This document shows positions 52,720-64,000 of a stretch of 64,000 nt of DNA, one piece after another. This stretch comes from Roridomyces roridus. Lineage: Eukaryota > Basidiomycota > Agaricomycetes > Agaricales > Mycenaceae. A program made the translations under genes and the position numbers. The stretch lies in the NCBI GenBank assembly GCA_029378245.1, contig JARKIF010000017.1, positions 682,001 through 746,000 on the forward strand. The letters run 5' to 3'. Numbering within the stretch: position 1 is the stretch's first letter; each line of letters begins with the position of its first letter. The notes under the pieces are model-generated. The model saw only the letters and a list, made by a program, of their open reading frames with translations. It made no database searches and was not told where the DNA came from.

Positions 52720-55320
52720 CCGTCTTTTGGGAAGGCCCTATGCTACAGGGAAGGAGCCCACACAGTCAACCCATGAGAACTCACTGCAGTGCGTCGAACA
52801 ATGGGTAGAGTCTGCCTGCGGTGCCACTGTGAGCCTCGCAAATCATCTTCTGGTGTAGGACTGAACGCGAGTCGACAGGGCAGCGAAAAGACCGATATTC
52901 TCCTTATCCTGCGGCCTCTGCGTTTGAGGCTGCGGAGTCAAAGATCCTCCGTCGATCACGAAGGGGACGTGGCAAGGAACGTACCAGTACGATCTCAGGC
53001 TGTGGTGTTTGGTGCCCACTTTATCTAGGTGAGTCGACCTCAACAGCTACGCCTTGCCCTGTCCACTCACTCGATTCTTGAACTCCGACAGACTCCCGAC
53101 GTTGCGCGGACTGAATCTACCCTATGGTCGCGGCGCAATCGCTTACAGAGCTCTCCCCTGACTTTGCTCTGCACGCCACGGACGCGGACTGCGTGGTTAC
53201 ATTCTTCCTGTACTGCCTCGCCCTCGTCACACGCATGTCTTCCTCCTCCGCTCTGGATCATCAGTCCACACTCCATGCTTTTCGTCTCGGTCTATGCGAT
53301 GGGGGATGTACAGAGACGTGGCCCTGCCGCCTCGATAGGCCGATACCACCCCACATTCTCGCCCTTCGCTCCCTATCCCCCCTCGGTCTCCCCCCTCTCT
53401 GGAGCTGGTGTGGATGAAGGTGGATTCCGTATACCTTACCTGGCTCGGCGTGCTTGGCATGGATTCCTGTTCCCTCGCCCATGTCGCTCAGGCGCTCGCT
53501 CTTCTCTCGTCGCCCTCTCCCTCCACTTGACATGTGCAATTCCACCGGGAGCGGTGGCCTCTGCGCGGTGCTATGTTCCCTCGTGCATGTCAGCCTGGCG
53601 CTCGCCTCGCCTCTCCCTCCCCCTACACTCGACATGCGTAGTCTTCACCGGGTGTGCGGGAGCCGTGGTGTCTGCCTGGTGCTATTCCACTGCTGAGGGA
53701 CGAGGTCTGCGAGCCGGGCATTCCCTCCTCCGATCCAAGCAAAATCAATCCGAAGCAGACCCCGTGGGCGTCTGAATGAAGCTATGACTGCCGCCGCCCG
53801 ACATTGGACTAGGCGAGGACCAGGACCAGGTGCTCTGGATCTCGGCCTTCGGGAGATCGGGAGAATACAGGGTAGAGTTGACGTGGGCATGGATGCGATG
53901 GACCCACCCACTCGATATTGGGCTGGGACTGCGCGCTGGGGCGGTGAGAGGAGTAGAGGAGGAGGAGGAGGCTTAGGGCTTGGAGCGCGTGGTTCTCACC
54001 GTACCATCCTCGCGGATGGATGTCGTGGAGGGGCGTAGGGACGGAGGGACGGAGGGACGGAGGGGAAGTAGGGAAGGCATGGATGGATGGATGCTTTCCA
54101 GCACACCACACCGCATCTTCTCGTTCGCTACCCGTGCGCCCTCCAATGTGCTTCCAATCACTCAGTGTCACACATTCGGTCCTCGCGCCCTCCATACGAG
54201 TAGATTGACTGCCTCCCACGCTTCCCGTTGTGGTCAACGTCCTCGTCCTCGTTCCACGCGGGCTCACACCATTCTGTCCGTTTCGCACACTTCACCGTGA
54301 TTGGACCACGGGATGCCACCCACCTTCGTTCGAGTAGACGAGTCGCTCGCGTGCTTCGCCCGCCGATCTCGCTCTTCCTCTGGTGACCTCGATACTGGGC
54401 TTGACGTGTCAGGGTCGCCGAGCGGACTAGTGGCTTGAGGAGGAGTATATGAAGAGGAGGATGCTTAGGATGCGTCGACTATCGTCCTCGCATGCGTCTT
54501 TCAGCTTGATGCCGTCGAGAGACTGAGGGCAGGGAGGGAGGGCGTGGATGCTTCCACCGCATCTTCCCGCCCGCTACCCGGGCTCGCTCCAGCCTGCTTC
54601 AAGTCACTCAGTGCCTCACGTATTCGCTCCTCGCGCCCGCCATACGAGTACATTCATTGCCTCCTCCCGCGATGAGTGTCACGCTCTCGGTGTCGCCGCC
54701 GTCCTTGTCCTCGTCCCAGGCTGGCGGGCTCCTCGCACCCATTCTTACCTTCCTTGCCCTCCCCGCCCCTCTCCTTCCCCAGGCCCTTCCGGATCGTCTA
54801 CATGTCTTTGGCCACAGCGCAGCCGCTTATCACCCACCACCCACCACCCCCGGTCCTTTCCCTTTCTACCTCATCAGAGAAGACGCTGCACCACAGTACT
54901 CTCATCAGGAGGTACGAGCCCTGCCAGCGAGGCTGCGGTTGCCCCTTCGACTGTAGGGCCTTTGCGGAAGACCTAGATGCGTCTGCGTCTACGAGCTCGC
55001 GGGCACCAGAGTAGAAACCGAGAAGGAGAAAACGGGGGCTTCTAGTGTGGTTCCCTCTCGCGCAGAGGGAGACAATAAGGCGAGGTGGGGTGGGTTCGGA
55101 TATGGGGTTTCGGGACTGTGGAGTGGCGGAAAGCATGGTCTGGCTTCGTTCGCTTGACGGGAAGACGGGTGGTCGGAAGGAGGAGGGTGCTGGTCGGCTC
55201 CCTGTATGGCCTCTATTCGTTCAGCTTGTCGGCGAGGCTGCATGCTCTTCATCTGCGGCTAAAGAGTCACACAGACGTACACTGCAGAATTCGCATTTAT
55301 TTCACAATACATACACTTCT
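52720..55320. other. GC-rich region with imperfect tandem duplication
   Basis: No gene is supported; long open frames here are Pro/Ser/Arg-rich and on both strands. Blocks at about 54090-54290 and 54545-54740 are imperfect direct copies (both contain GGATGCTT-CCA...CCGCATCTTC, CAATCACTCAGTG or CAAGTCACTCAGTG, and CATACGAGTA). A short GGAGGGAC repeat lies at 54030-54065. Confidence 0.35.
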
Positions 55321-55328
55321 AGTACCCT

Positions 55329-55917
55329 TTACTTCTTGAGCGCCTCGAGAACAGCATCGACACCAGACACACTAACACCAGGCTCCTTCTCCACCCCGAC
55401 GTACGTGACCTTCAAATCGTCGATGACGAGTGCATATCGGTTGGTGCGCACACCGAGGCCGCGAGCCGTGAGGTCGAGGGTACCCTCAAAGCCGAGTGCC
55501 TCGCCGAGGGCCTTGGACCAGGCGCCGTTGACGTCGGAGATGGCGATGATCTCGTCGGTGATGCCCTCGAAACGCGCCCAGCCGCTGAGCACGAAGAGGT
55601 CGTTGGCGGAGATGACGGCTACCACGTCTACGCCGAGGGCTTTGAGCTCGGCGTGTTTCTCGAGGTACGGAGGGAGGTGGGAGGCGTGGCAGGTGGGCTG
55701 TGTTTCGAGGGCGTTGATTAGCTGAGGAGGGGGAGAGGAGGGGAGGATGACGCACGGTAAACGCTCCGGGGACGGAGAACAAAACGACCTTCTTGCCCTT
55801 CCAGTGTTCGTGGGTGCGGATGCTGCTCGGGACGCCGCAAGCGTGCTTGGAGTCGAGGGAGGGGTCCCAGGGGATGTAAGGGAAAGTGCCTTGGGGAATC
55901 TCTTTCACGTCGGACAT
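55329..55917 (-). CDS. Peroxiredoxin, Prx5/PMP20-type (thioredoxin peroxidase)
   Basis: This enzyme reduces H2O2 and alkyl hydroperoxides via a peroxidatic Cys. The ATG at 55917 starts MSDVKEIPQGTFPYIPWDPS. Exon 1 ends KKVVLFSVPGAFT, and an intron (GTGCGT...ACACAG) joins in phase to PTCHASHLPPYLEK, forming the signature PGAFTPTCHxxHLP with the peroxidatic Cys. GVDVVAVISANDLFVL, SDVNGAWSKALG and RTNRYALVIDDLKVTY follow. It ends AVLEALKK, TAA at 55331-55329. The length of about 175 residues fits the AhpC-TSA/Redoxin class of fungal cytosolic or peroxisomal Prx5. There is no obvious peroxisomal SKL. A second Cys (KHACGVP) near residue 27 is a possible resolving partner. The frame is intact. Confidence 0.9.
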
Positions 55918-56249
55918 GGCAGTTTATCGATAAGATGTGGGAGAATCGGCGACTCGCTTATGTATGTAGGCGGCGCGGTCACGTGGTATCTTATTAATGA
56001 ATTGTAAAGCACTCACGCGTTAGATGACTGACTCTGTTGCGTGAAATGTTTCATGGCCCGTGACGAGGGGATTTTGAATTCACACCAGTCGACAATGGAG
56101 ATTCGGTGTCCGCATCGGGTCACCGCACAGTGCAAATTATTTCAGCCCAAGATTTCCCCAGCGGCTTGCGTCTGCGCGGAAAAAGCGATCCTTTGGGGCT
56201 CCAGTAACCAGTTGCGTCTGAGGCAAAACCACCGTTACCTCTCGACCTC

Positions 56250-57600
56250 TTTAACCCGAACGAGGGAATCGAACCCTCGAACACGGTCAATCCAACACAC
56301 GCGATCTGTACGCGTACAATTCAGGCTCACACTTGGAAATCGGAATGGGTATTAATACCTGCGCTTGCCGGTTGAACAAGATTGGGTGCAAAAGAGGGTA
56401 CTGGAATTTCTAGGTGCAGGACGGGGAATCGAACCCCGTCGTCACGTTATATTCAAACGTTCATTCAGACTGGCACGGCAACACCGTCATTGGATTATGT
56501 TCACGCCCGCCTGTCAATAGGCGAGCCCAAGTAAGTAGCAATGTGAGACGAAACAGGGTCGTTGCGAGGCTCTCTTCGTTCTCGTTTCTGTTCACCCGAA
56601 CGCTTCGAACGCCTATCAAAAGAAAATCGGTCCACTGCGCTATTGTACACCACATATAGTGTACACATCCCAGTTACATTTCGGACAAAGTAAACGATCA
56701 CCGGCGCCCTACCCCGAGCGAAGGAATCGAACCCTCGAACACGGCGAACCCAACTGGCGCGATCTGTATGCATACGACTCAGCCTCAGACTTTGAACGAG
56801 CCATGGCCACTGGGTCCAACAACGTTATGTAACGCCTTGCCACGGTTCAGCGGAAAAAAGCGATCTATCCACTTTGGGGGGGCTTCAACGCCCGAGCACC
56901 GGGGAGAGTGAGGGGAAAAAAGTTGTGTTGTGTCTGTAGTCGAGCCAGGGAGTCGAACCCTGGATCATGACGCGAGGAACTGGGTGGGGCTTTAGGCTGC
57001 CACTGAGTCGGAACTCGTATTAGGTGCTTAACTGGGGGACTACCTGCATCTTCAAGATGCGATTCAAGCAAACATGCTTGGGCTAGCGGGAAAGGAGGCC
57101 TTCAACTCTAAGATCCAATGGGTCGTAGAGGGCGGTCCAATAAAATCCAACACCACCGCAAGGGCCATTCGTGGTTATCTTCGTCTTCGTCCCACGGGGA
57201 GTTGTTTCAAGGCCCGATATCATCCCAACGCCTGCCAAAGAAATTGGTTGCGCTAGTTACATCTCGGGCAAAAGTTAGAACTCCGATGACCTACAAACAG
57301 CCCGAGGGAGGGAATCGAACTCTCGAACGGCCCAACTGACTGATCTGTATGCGACGACTCATCCGAAGCTGTCAACGAGCCACTGTATATCTACACATTA
57401 GATGCGAAAGGGGGCGCGTCAGTCATCTATACGAAAAAAGGTCCATCCCGTTTGTGGGGGCCCCAACTCTCAAACACTGAAAACACTCTATCTTATGTAG
57501 GTGTCCCATTCGGTAATAAAAACAAGAGCGCTTTCCGCGTGGGTAGTCGAGCCCGGGATTCGAACCCTCGATCAATATCGATCGGCCTCACATCGGATAT
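56250..57600 (-). repeat. Tandem array of tRNA-like modules
   Basis: Three units (about 56255-56450, 56705-56980, 57295-57590) each carry two T-arm/box B motifs on the minus strand: a first type (GGGTTCGATTCC, near 56268, 56722, 57312) and a second type 160-240 bases away (near 56425, 56950, 57558). The first type is followed by a shared GATCTGTAYGC block, and units 2 and 3 also share a GCGATC/AAAAAAGG...TTTGGGGG stretch. Acceptor stems do not pair, so working tRNA genes are unlikely. Confidence 0.5.
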
Positions 57601-57604
57601 TGAA

Positions 57605-58240
57605 ACGAGTCCTGCGAAACATGCTTGCAGTACCTACAAGCTCAAGCGGACAAGACAGTGATAAGACATTGTAGCTACGGGCCGGTGACAGCGCGAGTAG
57701 CATCAGACGCTGAGGGGAAATTTCGAGTCTGAGCCGGCGGTTCCGGAGAAGGATATCATGCCGACGGCGCTCAGGCTGGGGCGGCCTGCCATTGTCAAGG
57801 GCATGGACCGTCCCGGTTGCCGTCGTTCGACGTCTTTCAGCGAGGTATCCTAGAGTAAAGATTGTTCGATTTGATAGAATCAGGCCGAATGCTCATTTGA
57901 TCCGTGATATTGACCCGCTGACAACAAGTTCGAACCGGTCCCGGGTTGTCCCTCTGATTCTGAATTATACCAGTCACATTCAAACAGATGATACACAGAA
58001 CACGAGACACAGAGTACAGAAACGAAGGATAGGAAGCTCGATGCCGCACGGGATCGACGGCATTTCAACGGCATTTATCGAAGACTGAGAAAAGTTTGAT
58101 CAGGCGAAAGAACTCGGCGCGATGAGTAGGCGAGTGGGGGCTCACACAAACAAGGGGGTCGAGGACGTCGCATCGGGCGGCACAGTTCACTGACTCTGGG
58201 AGCTGGAATGAGCTCAAGCTAGATCAAGGCTGGAAATTGT
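57605..58240. other. Intergenic region, nothing recognised
   Basis: Short open frames only. No motif or repeat stands out. Confidence 0.3.
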
Positions 58241-58245
58241 TCACC

Positions 58246-60486
58246 TCACTGTACCGGACGTCCCATCTGCGCAAGTCGCGCACGCTCGGTGCACGGGGGA
58301 CAGAGAGCGTATATGTCGTTCCAAATCGTCTGGCAGATGCCACCACACGGCAGGTATCTCTGGTGGAAGTTGCTCCACCGCGCCCGGGAGCAAGGGTTGG
58401 AGACGAATCTCAGGTGGTAGTCGCAGCGATAGACGGGCCTACAGAAACTACCGCACTGCTGCCGCAGCGGTAGTTGCGCTAGCTATGCGGCACGCAGCTG
58501 CGGCAGGTATATTTGCAGCAAGCTGTTCTATGCTGTTGAACTCTTCCCCGTGTATAAATTACTCTCATACGTAACACTATTGTATCTCGAGTCCCGAAGA
58601 ACCCACAATTGAGCCTGTCTCATCTGTCTTTTAACTCTGACTTTTCGACTTGAAGTATTCCCTCTGCATGAATCACCCATGTGCCTAGAGGTATTGAATC
58701 TCGAGCCCCCAAGAACCCGCAATTGAACACAAATCATTCATTTTCCAACTATACTTACATATTGAAGTCGGTCCAGTGCGGCACCCTGCGGTCAGGTGCG
58801 GTAAAGTACCACTTGCAGTGCGGCAGCTGAACGAAACAGCTGCGGCAACTTTCTAGAAGTTGCGGCAAATCGGTAACTGCCGCATCGCAGTGCGGTACCT
58901 AAGCGGCGTGACAGTGCGGTAGTGTGACATCAAAGCAGCAGTTGTGAAACTGCCGCTTCTCTCCCAATTTTTTTCAGTTCCGCGGTAAACACATGGTTGG
59001 ATAGTTCGTTCGATCTCACGCAACCCACCGCTGTCCGCTCCTACATGCGATCGTTCAAACTCAAGATACGGCAATTTTAAGTAACGAGGTCCCAACAGCC
59101 CGGCAGCTCCTCTAGACTGTTCACGGCCTCACGGTACTCACAGAATTGATTTTGAGACTATTTAAATACAATTGACGCTCAAAGTGGCACGCGCGGGAGT
59201 GGTGCGGCAGTGGTGCAGTCGAGAGACATGTTTCAAAGAAACACGGTTCGCGTCTTGCACCTCTGGGCCAGCGAAGGTGACGCGAGTGGATTACAGTGTA
59301 ATCGACAGGAAGAAGGTTGAGACACTTGGTAGAAGAGAAGCGTTGGCACGCAGAATTTGAGCAAGGAAACAACCAGAAACCGGCAGAAGACGGACGTGCA
59401 TAGAGGTTCTCGTGTCAGGGAGAGGCGATGCAAGTAAAAGTGACGGAGTGGGATCGGACAGCGGGACCCGAGTAGCGAAGGTCATTGTAGGCATAAGAAT
59501 GTATGGATTCCAGACGGATCGGAACCCAACGCCTGCAGCGAGGACTGACCCGGAGAGAAGGAGCCACGGGACGTCAGACACACTGGCAGGGCCAGACAGT
59601 CTCCACACAGGATTGTCAATAGCTGAATGCTGGAGACAAGACGAGCGGGCAGGGAGTTGGGACGCTCGAGGTACGGACAGACTAGGGGATGGCCATATGG
59701 AAGACCGAGGATTCAATTGGATTTGGATCGGACTCGGACTCAGCACAGGCTTGAGGCCTTGATGGATAATCCAAGAGGGTGGAGGGGCGGGGTGTCACGG
59801 TATAGGGGAGTGTGTTCCACCGGAAGCAGAACCATGTCGGCGATGGTGGTGGTTCAAGACAAGGAGCACGCACCAAACAAGTTGACACAACGCGAATCAT
59901 CACCCCACAAATCAATTCGCTGGCTACTGTCCCGAGGATTTTACGGAGAATATCAGATAAGGTGTGAGGACTGGACTGTATCAAGTATCGTCGCTGCGAA
60001 ATGACATTTGAAAGTTGAACTTGAAATTCGAAAGCTCTCGGAAGACACGGCGGAGTCCGAGTCAACTGAGCTGCTTATGTACTGCAGGGAGGCTGCGTTC
60101 GTCTCGAAGGCATTTGGGAAGTTCAGGCATGCAGTGGGCTCCCTAAATCGCAGTTTTAACACATTTGGTTGCCCTCCGTCCTCTGAAACAGGCTCGAATT
60201 CGTAATACCCACTTTAGCCGATGTTGATTAAAATTGATTTAACTCGCGACTCACTGACTCTTTTGAAAAACGGACACCGCAGAAAGAGTCCTCAGGTAGC
60301 AGGCTACAAACTGAGGTCTTCATCCCATTTTCAGCCTAGTACTGCCTTTATGCAAACTACCGCACTGCGGTAGTGTGACATCAGTGCGGCACCACGCGGT
60401 CCAGTGCGGTAGCTGCTGCGGCAACAGTGCGGCAGTGCGGCAGTTTCTGTAAGCCCGCGATAGACGAGAGCGTAGATTTCGCACAT
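58246..60486 (-). pseudogene. Small Cys-rich protein gene split by a Mutator-like element
   Basis: The minus-strand frame starts MCEIYALVYR (ATG 60486) and stops at a 2.0-kb element. On the far side, counting the 10-bp duplication once, it continues CDYHLRFVSNPCSRARWSNF then QRYLPCGGICQTIW and IYALCPPCTERARLAQM to TGA at 58248-58246, about 69 codons in all. The CEI...C...C...PCGGxC...CPPC spacing is like small agaricomycete Cys-rich proteins that probably bind zinc. An upstream in-frame extension (to about 60663) is possible. Confidence 0.55.
58436..60456. mobile_element. Mutator-like non-autonomous element, 2021 bp
   Basis: A 10-bp duplication GCGATAGACG (58426-58435, 60457-60466) flanks inverted ends: GGCCTACAGAAACTACCGCA on the left and, read inward from the right, GGGCTTACAGAAACTGCCGC. 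The termini continue into clustered GTGCGG/CCGCAC motifs (58438-58510, 58770-58950, 60355-60445). A 9-11 bp duplication points to the Mutator superfamily. No transposase is recognised; two direct copies of a TCTCGAG-CCC-AAGAACCC motif lie at about 58587 and 58702. Confidence 0.75.
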
Positions 60487-61134
60487 CGGCGCTGAAGGTT
60501 GTGGAGCAAAGGGGAGAACAGTGTCTTGGGCGAGGGAGGGACCCAGTGGGCTTGAAGGTGCATATCCCACGCTTAAGTGGCTCAAGGCTCCGCGGGCCTT
60601 TCGAAATGTAAATAAATTCGTCTCCTTCTCTTCAAGAGGTGTCGCCAAAGAGCTGGGTATCATCAGAGACTGTTCGTACCGGCTGCCTCATGTTCTCGTG
60701 AGACCTCGATTGCCTAGTGTGGGTTGTCGAGTGCTTCACCACGTAGTGTGTTTTGATTTCAACTGCCCACGAATCATCATTACTCGCACAAAAGCCCGCA
60801 TTCACCAGGGAAGCCAAGACCGGAAATGGGAAACCCTGTCAACGCCTATTCAAAAATGGACGCTTTAGATAAGACCGGGGCTTCAGCCTATGGGCGCTGA
60901 TCAGAATCTTCCGAAGTTGAACCCGTACCCAAAGCCCGTTAGTAAGTGGGCGCAATTTTGCTTGTATCGCAACTCACAAGAGTTGAAACAGACCTTCATC
61001 AGGGTCCTTCAACGCGAGGGGACTCTGACCCCATCCTTGGGCCCTTGGCCAATCTTGAATTGTGGACGCAGCGCGGGCCCCAAGCGGGCCCCGGAACTTG
61101 CAATTGTCATCCGTATCCCTTCCGATTTGCTCCC

Positions 61135-62730
61135 GTATGGCAGATATATTGTGCAAAAAGTTTTTGCAACTTCAACCCAAAATGCAACTACAACTTCAGT
61201 TTCGAGCAACACAACTTGAACTTCCTGGACTGCAACTTCATGGAATGCAACAACAACTCGCTATTTGGGAGGAGCAACTTGGATTTGAACATTTTCCAAG
61301 TATCAATTCCGGCAACACGTCCTTGCCTCAACCTTGCCTCAACTTGATTCCATCATCGGAGTTGGTCTGCCGGTAGCGGCCACAGCCGGCCGGCCGCCGC
61401 AGCTGGGTCATAGTATTTGTCTATCTGGGCCGATGCCTGTTGGATTTCCTCTAATTATTGATGAGCCCATGGCTGCATGGGAGGGGGTAATGGGTATGAA
61501 TACGGAGAGCCATGAAATCATTGAAATTCGATGATTTCAATGATTCACCTAGTGAGGTGACTCGGATGATGTTGAGTGCCAGGGAGAGCTTTTATAGGTT
61601 CTAGCGGGGTTGCAACTCAAGGAGCAAGAGCAATTGAGTTCATAGAGAGTTTGTGCTGTCTCTCTGATGGTCTTTTTCACCATTCAGATTGAATGATTCA
61701 ACCGACCACCGGAATCAGGGCCATTGCAGATCTTATGTAGCTCAGCACTACTCTTTGAGCTCGAGGATACCAATGAAATATTAATCATGAATGGTTAAGT
61801 CTATCCCCAAATTCTGTGTGCGTGATTACTGATTGACTGAGCGAAGTCTCAGGGCGGGCCAGGGGCCCGGATTGAAGTCCTTGAAACATCTCATGCTTTT
61901 CAGCATCATACAGGGAATCATAAAATACCTGCTGATTTACCATAGCAGAAGCCACCTCCACCACTTCACCAACACATGAGATTGGGAGTCAATTGTAATT
62001 GAACATGCCGGTGACCGCCGATCCACCGCCGACATTCCCACTGGTGCGCTGATGTGATTTCACCTCATCAATGAGCATCCCGGCAAAGGTGCATAATACG
62101 TGTGAGTTTTCTAAAGCTACTCAAGCTTGAACAGGATCCTTTCCGAGAAGTTGAACTCACTGGGGCCCGGGCGAGCCAGCGGATCAATGGCCGAGGGCAG
62201 ACTCGGAGGACGGCAGGGGCACGGCACCAATTTCACTGAATACATTGATGAGACAAAAGTTTCGCTCCTCCCAAGGCTCCCCTCAGGTTTGGTCACTGGA
62301 CAATCTGAGATCTCTCTTTGAATAGCTTTGAAATAGCCCAGTTCAACAGTGGACTCGGATTGTGCTCTCATTATTCATCCGTAGGACTTCAAACAACAGG
62401 GAAGAATTCTGAAATAAGTCTATGGACTCGGATATATCTGCAGAGCCCGGCCGGGGGCTCCCTGCCACTGGCCCGGCACCTCTATATTTATCTGAAAGAT
62501 TTCTGGTTCCAACTCTGGGCAAGTGACTGGAGTTGCCAAAAGGCCATTTTAAGAGATGTTGTCTTCAAGCTCAAGTTGTAGTTGTCCACGTGTGAAGTTG
62601 TAGTAGCAAAGTTGTAAGTTGCATCCGTGCAAATCCAAGTTGTATCGCAAAAGATATAAGTTGTCAGTGAAATCAGACCAAAAATCGAAAAGTTGCCGCA
62701 AATACTTTTTGCACGCTATATCGCCCATAC
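61135..62730. mobile_element. Possible inverted-repeat element, 1.6 kb
   Basis: The two ends are inverted copies: GTATGGCAGATATATTGTGC on the left, and read inward from the right GTATGGGCGATATAGCGTGC, both followed by AAAAAGT-TTTGC and then CAACTT/ACAACTT-rich tracts of about 110 bp. TCCC flanks both sides and may be a 4-bp duplication, but that is short. No transposase is seen. Confidence 0.5.
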
Positions 62731-62734
62731 TCCC

Positions 62735-63650
62735 GAAACAACGGACGGCCGGTCTCAGTACAATACAATGCATGCGTGGTAACGGCATTGTCTCATGATC
62801 TTCCCGCGATATCTTCAACAACATCCGACAAACATCCGAGCAAGAGGGGGAAAACATCCAGAGTCGAGAAATTCAACTACTCCTGGAGGTTCCCCGCAGG
62901 TCTTTTACACCCAGCAAGCAACCCCGTAACAATAACAAGCAGTCCAATCCGAGAGCTTCAGTCCCTGCGAGATATCTTTTTATCTGCTTGTGGGCGCAAG
63001 TGGGCGCCTGGCGTTCAGTTCATGTGGTTGGTCATTTTGCATTTCCGTGGTTGTCGGGCGTTTTGGGTCGTGATTCATGTGCGTTACCGTTGTTCTGGGA
63101 CGCGATCTGGAGTGAGAACGCAACGAGTCAAGACTTCCGTCCATGCGCGTCGCCAAGTATTCGGGTTGTGACTCGACCAGATATGTGAATTTGGCACGTT
63201 TTTGGATTATCCGTTCTTTAAGATTATGTCTCCTTTTTGTTTGTACAACTGTCAGTCTATCCCCTAATGGACTTTCTTCTTACGGTCGTCTGGCTCGGCG
63301 AAGGGCTTTCTTACAGCTTTTCAACAGATTATCAACAGCTTTTTCAACAGCTTTGTGGGACCCTTCGTTTCCATTTTGATTAATCTCCACAGCTTTTAAT
63401 ACTGCACGGAACAGCAGTGGAGCAACCATTGGCGGGACGATGACGCGTCGCCCGGCATGGCATGCACATATAGAGAGCCCCAGAGAATACCCGGATTGCT
63501 GTCATTTCCCCCACTTTCCCCATACCCATCTCTTCAGGCTGCCCCCTGCGACTACTTATTCGCTCTTGGTTATTGGCGTTCAAAACGGTTCAATTGCTCC
63601 AAAAATGCTCTGTCTGCGATCCAGAATCAAGCGCTGTCTCAAGAGTCAAG
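62735..63650. other. Intergenic region with CAACAGCTT repeats
   Basis: TTTTCAACAG and ATCAACAGCTT recur between 63318 and 63356. No gene was recognised. Confidence 0.3.
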
Positions 63651-63674
63651 TGTCGTCAAGCCTAGCTTCTTGGT

Positions 63675-64000
63675 ACTTCGCGGACCCTCGAGTGCGAGGA
63701 GAACTCGGCGCTAGCGGGAATGTTCATCGGACTTGACGAATCCGTGATTGAGACCGTACGCAATTACTGACTCGTTCCTCGCGCAAAGCTCAGTTTCATC
63801 CAGATTTTGGACCGTATCGAAGCTAAACAAGGATACCGGACCCAAGTGGCATTCAGGACGCTTCCAGACGGTACTCTGGACATTTCATCCCGTGTCGGCC
63901 CCTTCGATCCGTCCGCTGAACCCTTGCCGAACTTTATTGCACTGCCTTCCATATCTCTCTCCTCATTGCGACGGGGCTACATTCTCCAGGACAACAGTAG
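63675..64000 (+). CDS. Partial unassigned gene at the right edge
   Basis: A plus-strand frame reads CEENSALAGMFIGLDESVIE up to about 63762. Another frame, from about 63783 to the window end, reads KLSFIQILDRIEAKQGYRTQ, VAFRTLPDGTLDISSRVGPF and LPNFIALPSISLSSLRRGYI without a stop. The two probably belong to one gene with an intron between them, though I could not place a phase-consistent junction. No family is recognised. The rest lies outside the window. Confidence 0.35.

Noticed and set aside
53029..53775. 248-codon Pro/Ser-rich ORF
   Set aside because: Open frames of similar length occur on the opposite strand; GC-rich, low-complexity DNA explains them.
56250..57600. Cluster of functional tRNA genes
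   Set aside because: T-arms are good but anticodon arms and paired acceptor stems could not be drawn for any module.

Overview
The window looks like a chromosome segment of a filamentous basidiomycete, most likely an agaricomycete. Genes are split by many short GT-AG introns of about 45-85 bases with fungal branch points such as CTAAC and CTGAC. The gene families are typical of mushroom-forming fungi: agaric-type F-box proteins, kinase-like proteins with a Gly-rich N-terminal leader, a WOPR regulator, sedolisins, SDR enzymes and a DHA2-type MFS carrier. TATA boxes lie about 30-40 bases before several start codons. There is no operon structure and no CRISPR array. All of this is read from the sequence; no database was searched.

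Layout. 0-5.5 kb: an unrecognised ORF interrupted by a small hAT-type MITE, then an intact five-exon Gti1/Pac2 (WOPR) transcription factor. 5.7-7.1 kb: an unassigned minus-strand locus. 7.4-10.9 kb: ATG14 (autophagy) on the minus strand, with two decayed tandem copies of its 5' end beyond the start codon. 10.9-14.2 kb: two diverged copies of a fungal STAND-like N-terminal domain gene around a 400-bp MITE. 15.1-17.1 kb: MFS transporter. 18.2-21.7 kb: two ARF GTPase genes with an 11-nt microexon; one carries a 294-bp insertion and one is dead. 22.4-23.8 kb: Old Yellow Enzyme-type reductase. 26.3-28.4 kb: sedolisin 1. 28.8-36.4 kb: a kinase-like gene destroyed by three independent transposon insertions plus a nested fourth, followed at 37-39 kb by an apparently intact tandem paralogue. 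39.5-42.9 kb: an F-box gene split by a 1.8-kb hAT-like element. 43.5-45.6 kb: sedolisin 2. 46.1-47.0 kb: a second F-box-like gene. 47.2-51.9 kb: a three-member SDR array in decay (a relic, a copy hit by a LINE, and a copy with an intronic MITE and a nonsense codon). 52-53 kb: F-box pseudogene. 55.3-55.9 kb: peroxiredoxin. 56-57.7 kb: tandem tRNA-like modules. 58.2-60.5 kb: a small Cys-rich gene split by a Mutator-like element. 61.1-62.7 kb: another inverted-repeat element. A coding fragment runs off the right edge.

The genes do not form one pathway. The dominant theme is a transposon-rich accessory region in which tandem paralogues (kinase-like, ARF, SDR, sedolisin, STAND-like) show one better preserved copy and one or more decayed copies. 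For most insertions both target-site duplications can be read directly, so the pre-insertion reading frame can be inferred. I did not find a convincing new biochemical system; the most novel content is the set of non-autonomous elements and the ARF microexon.
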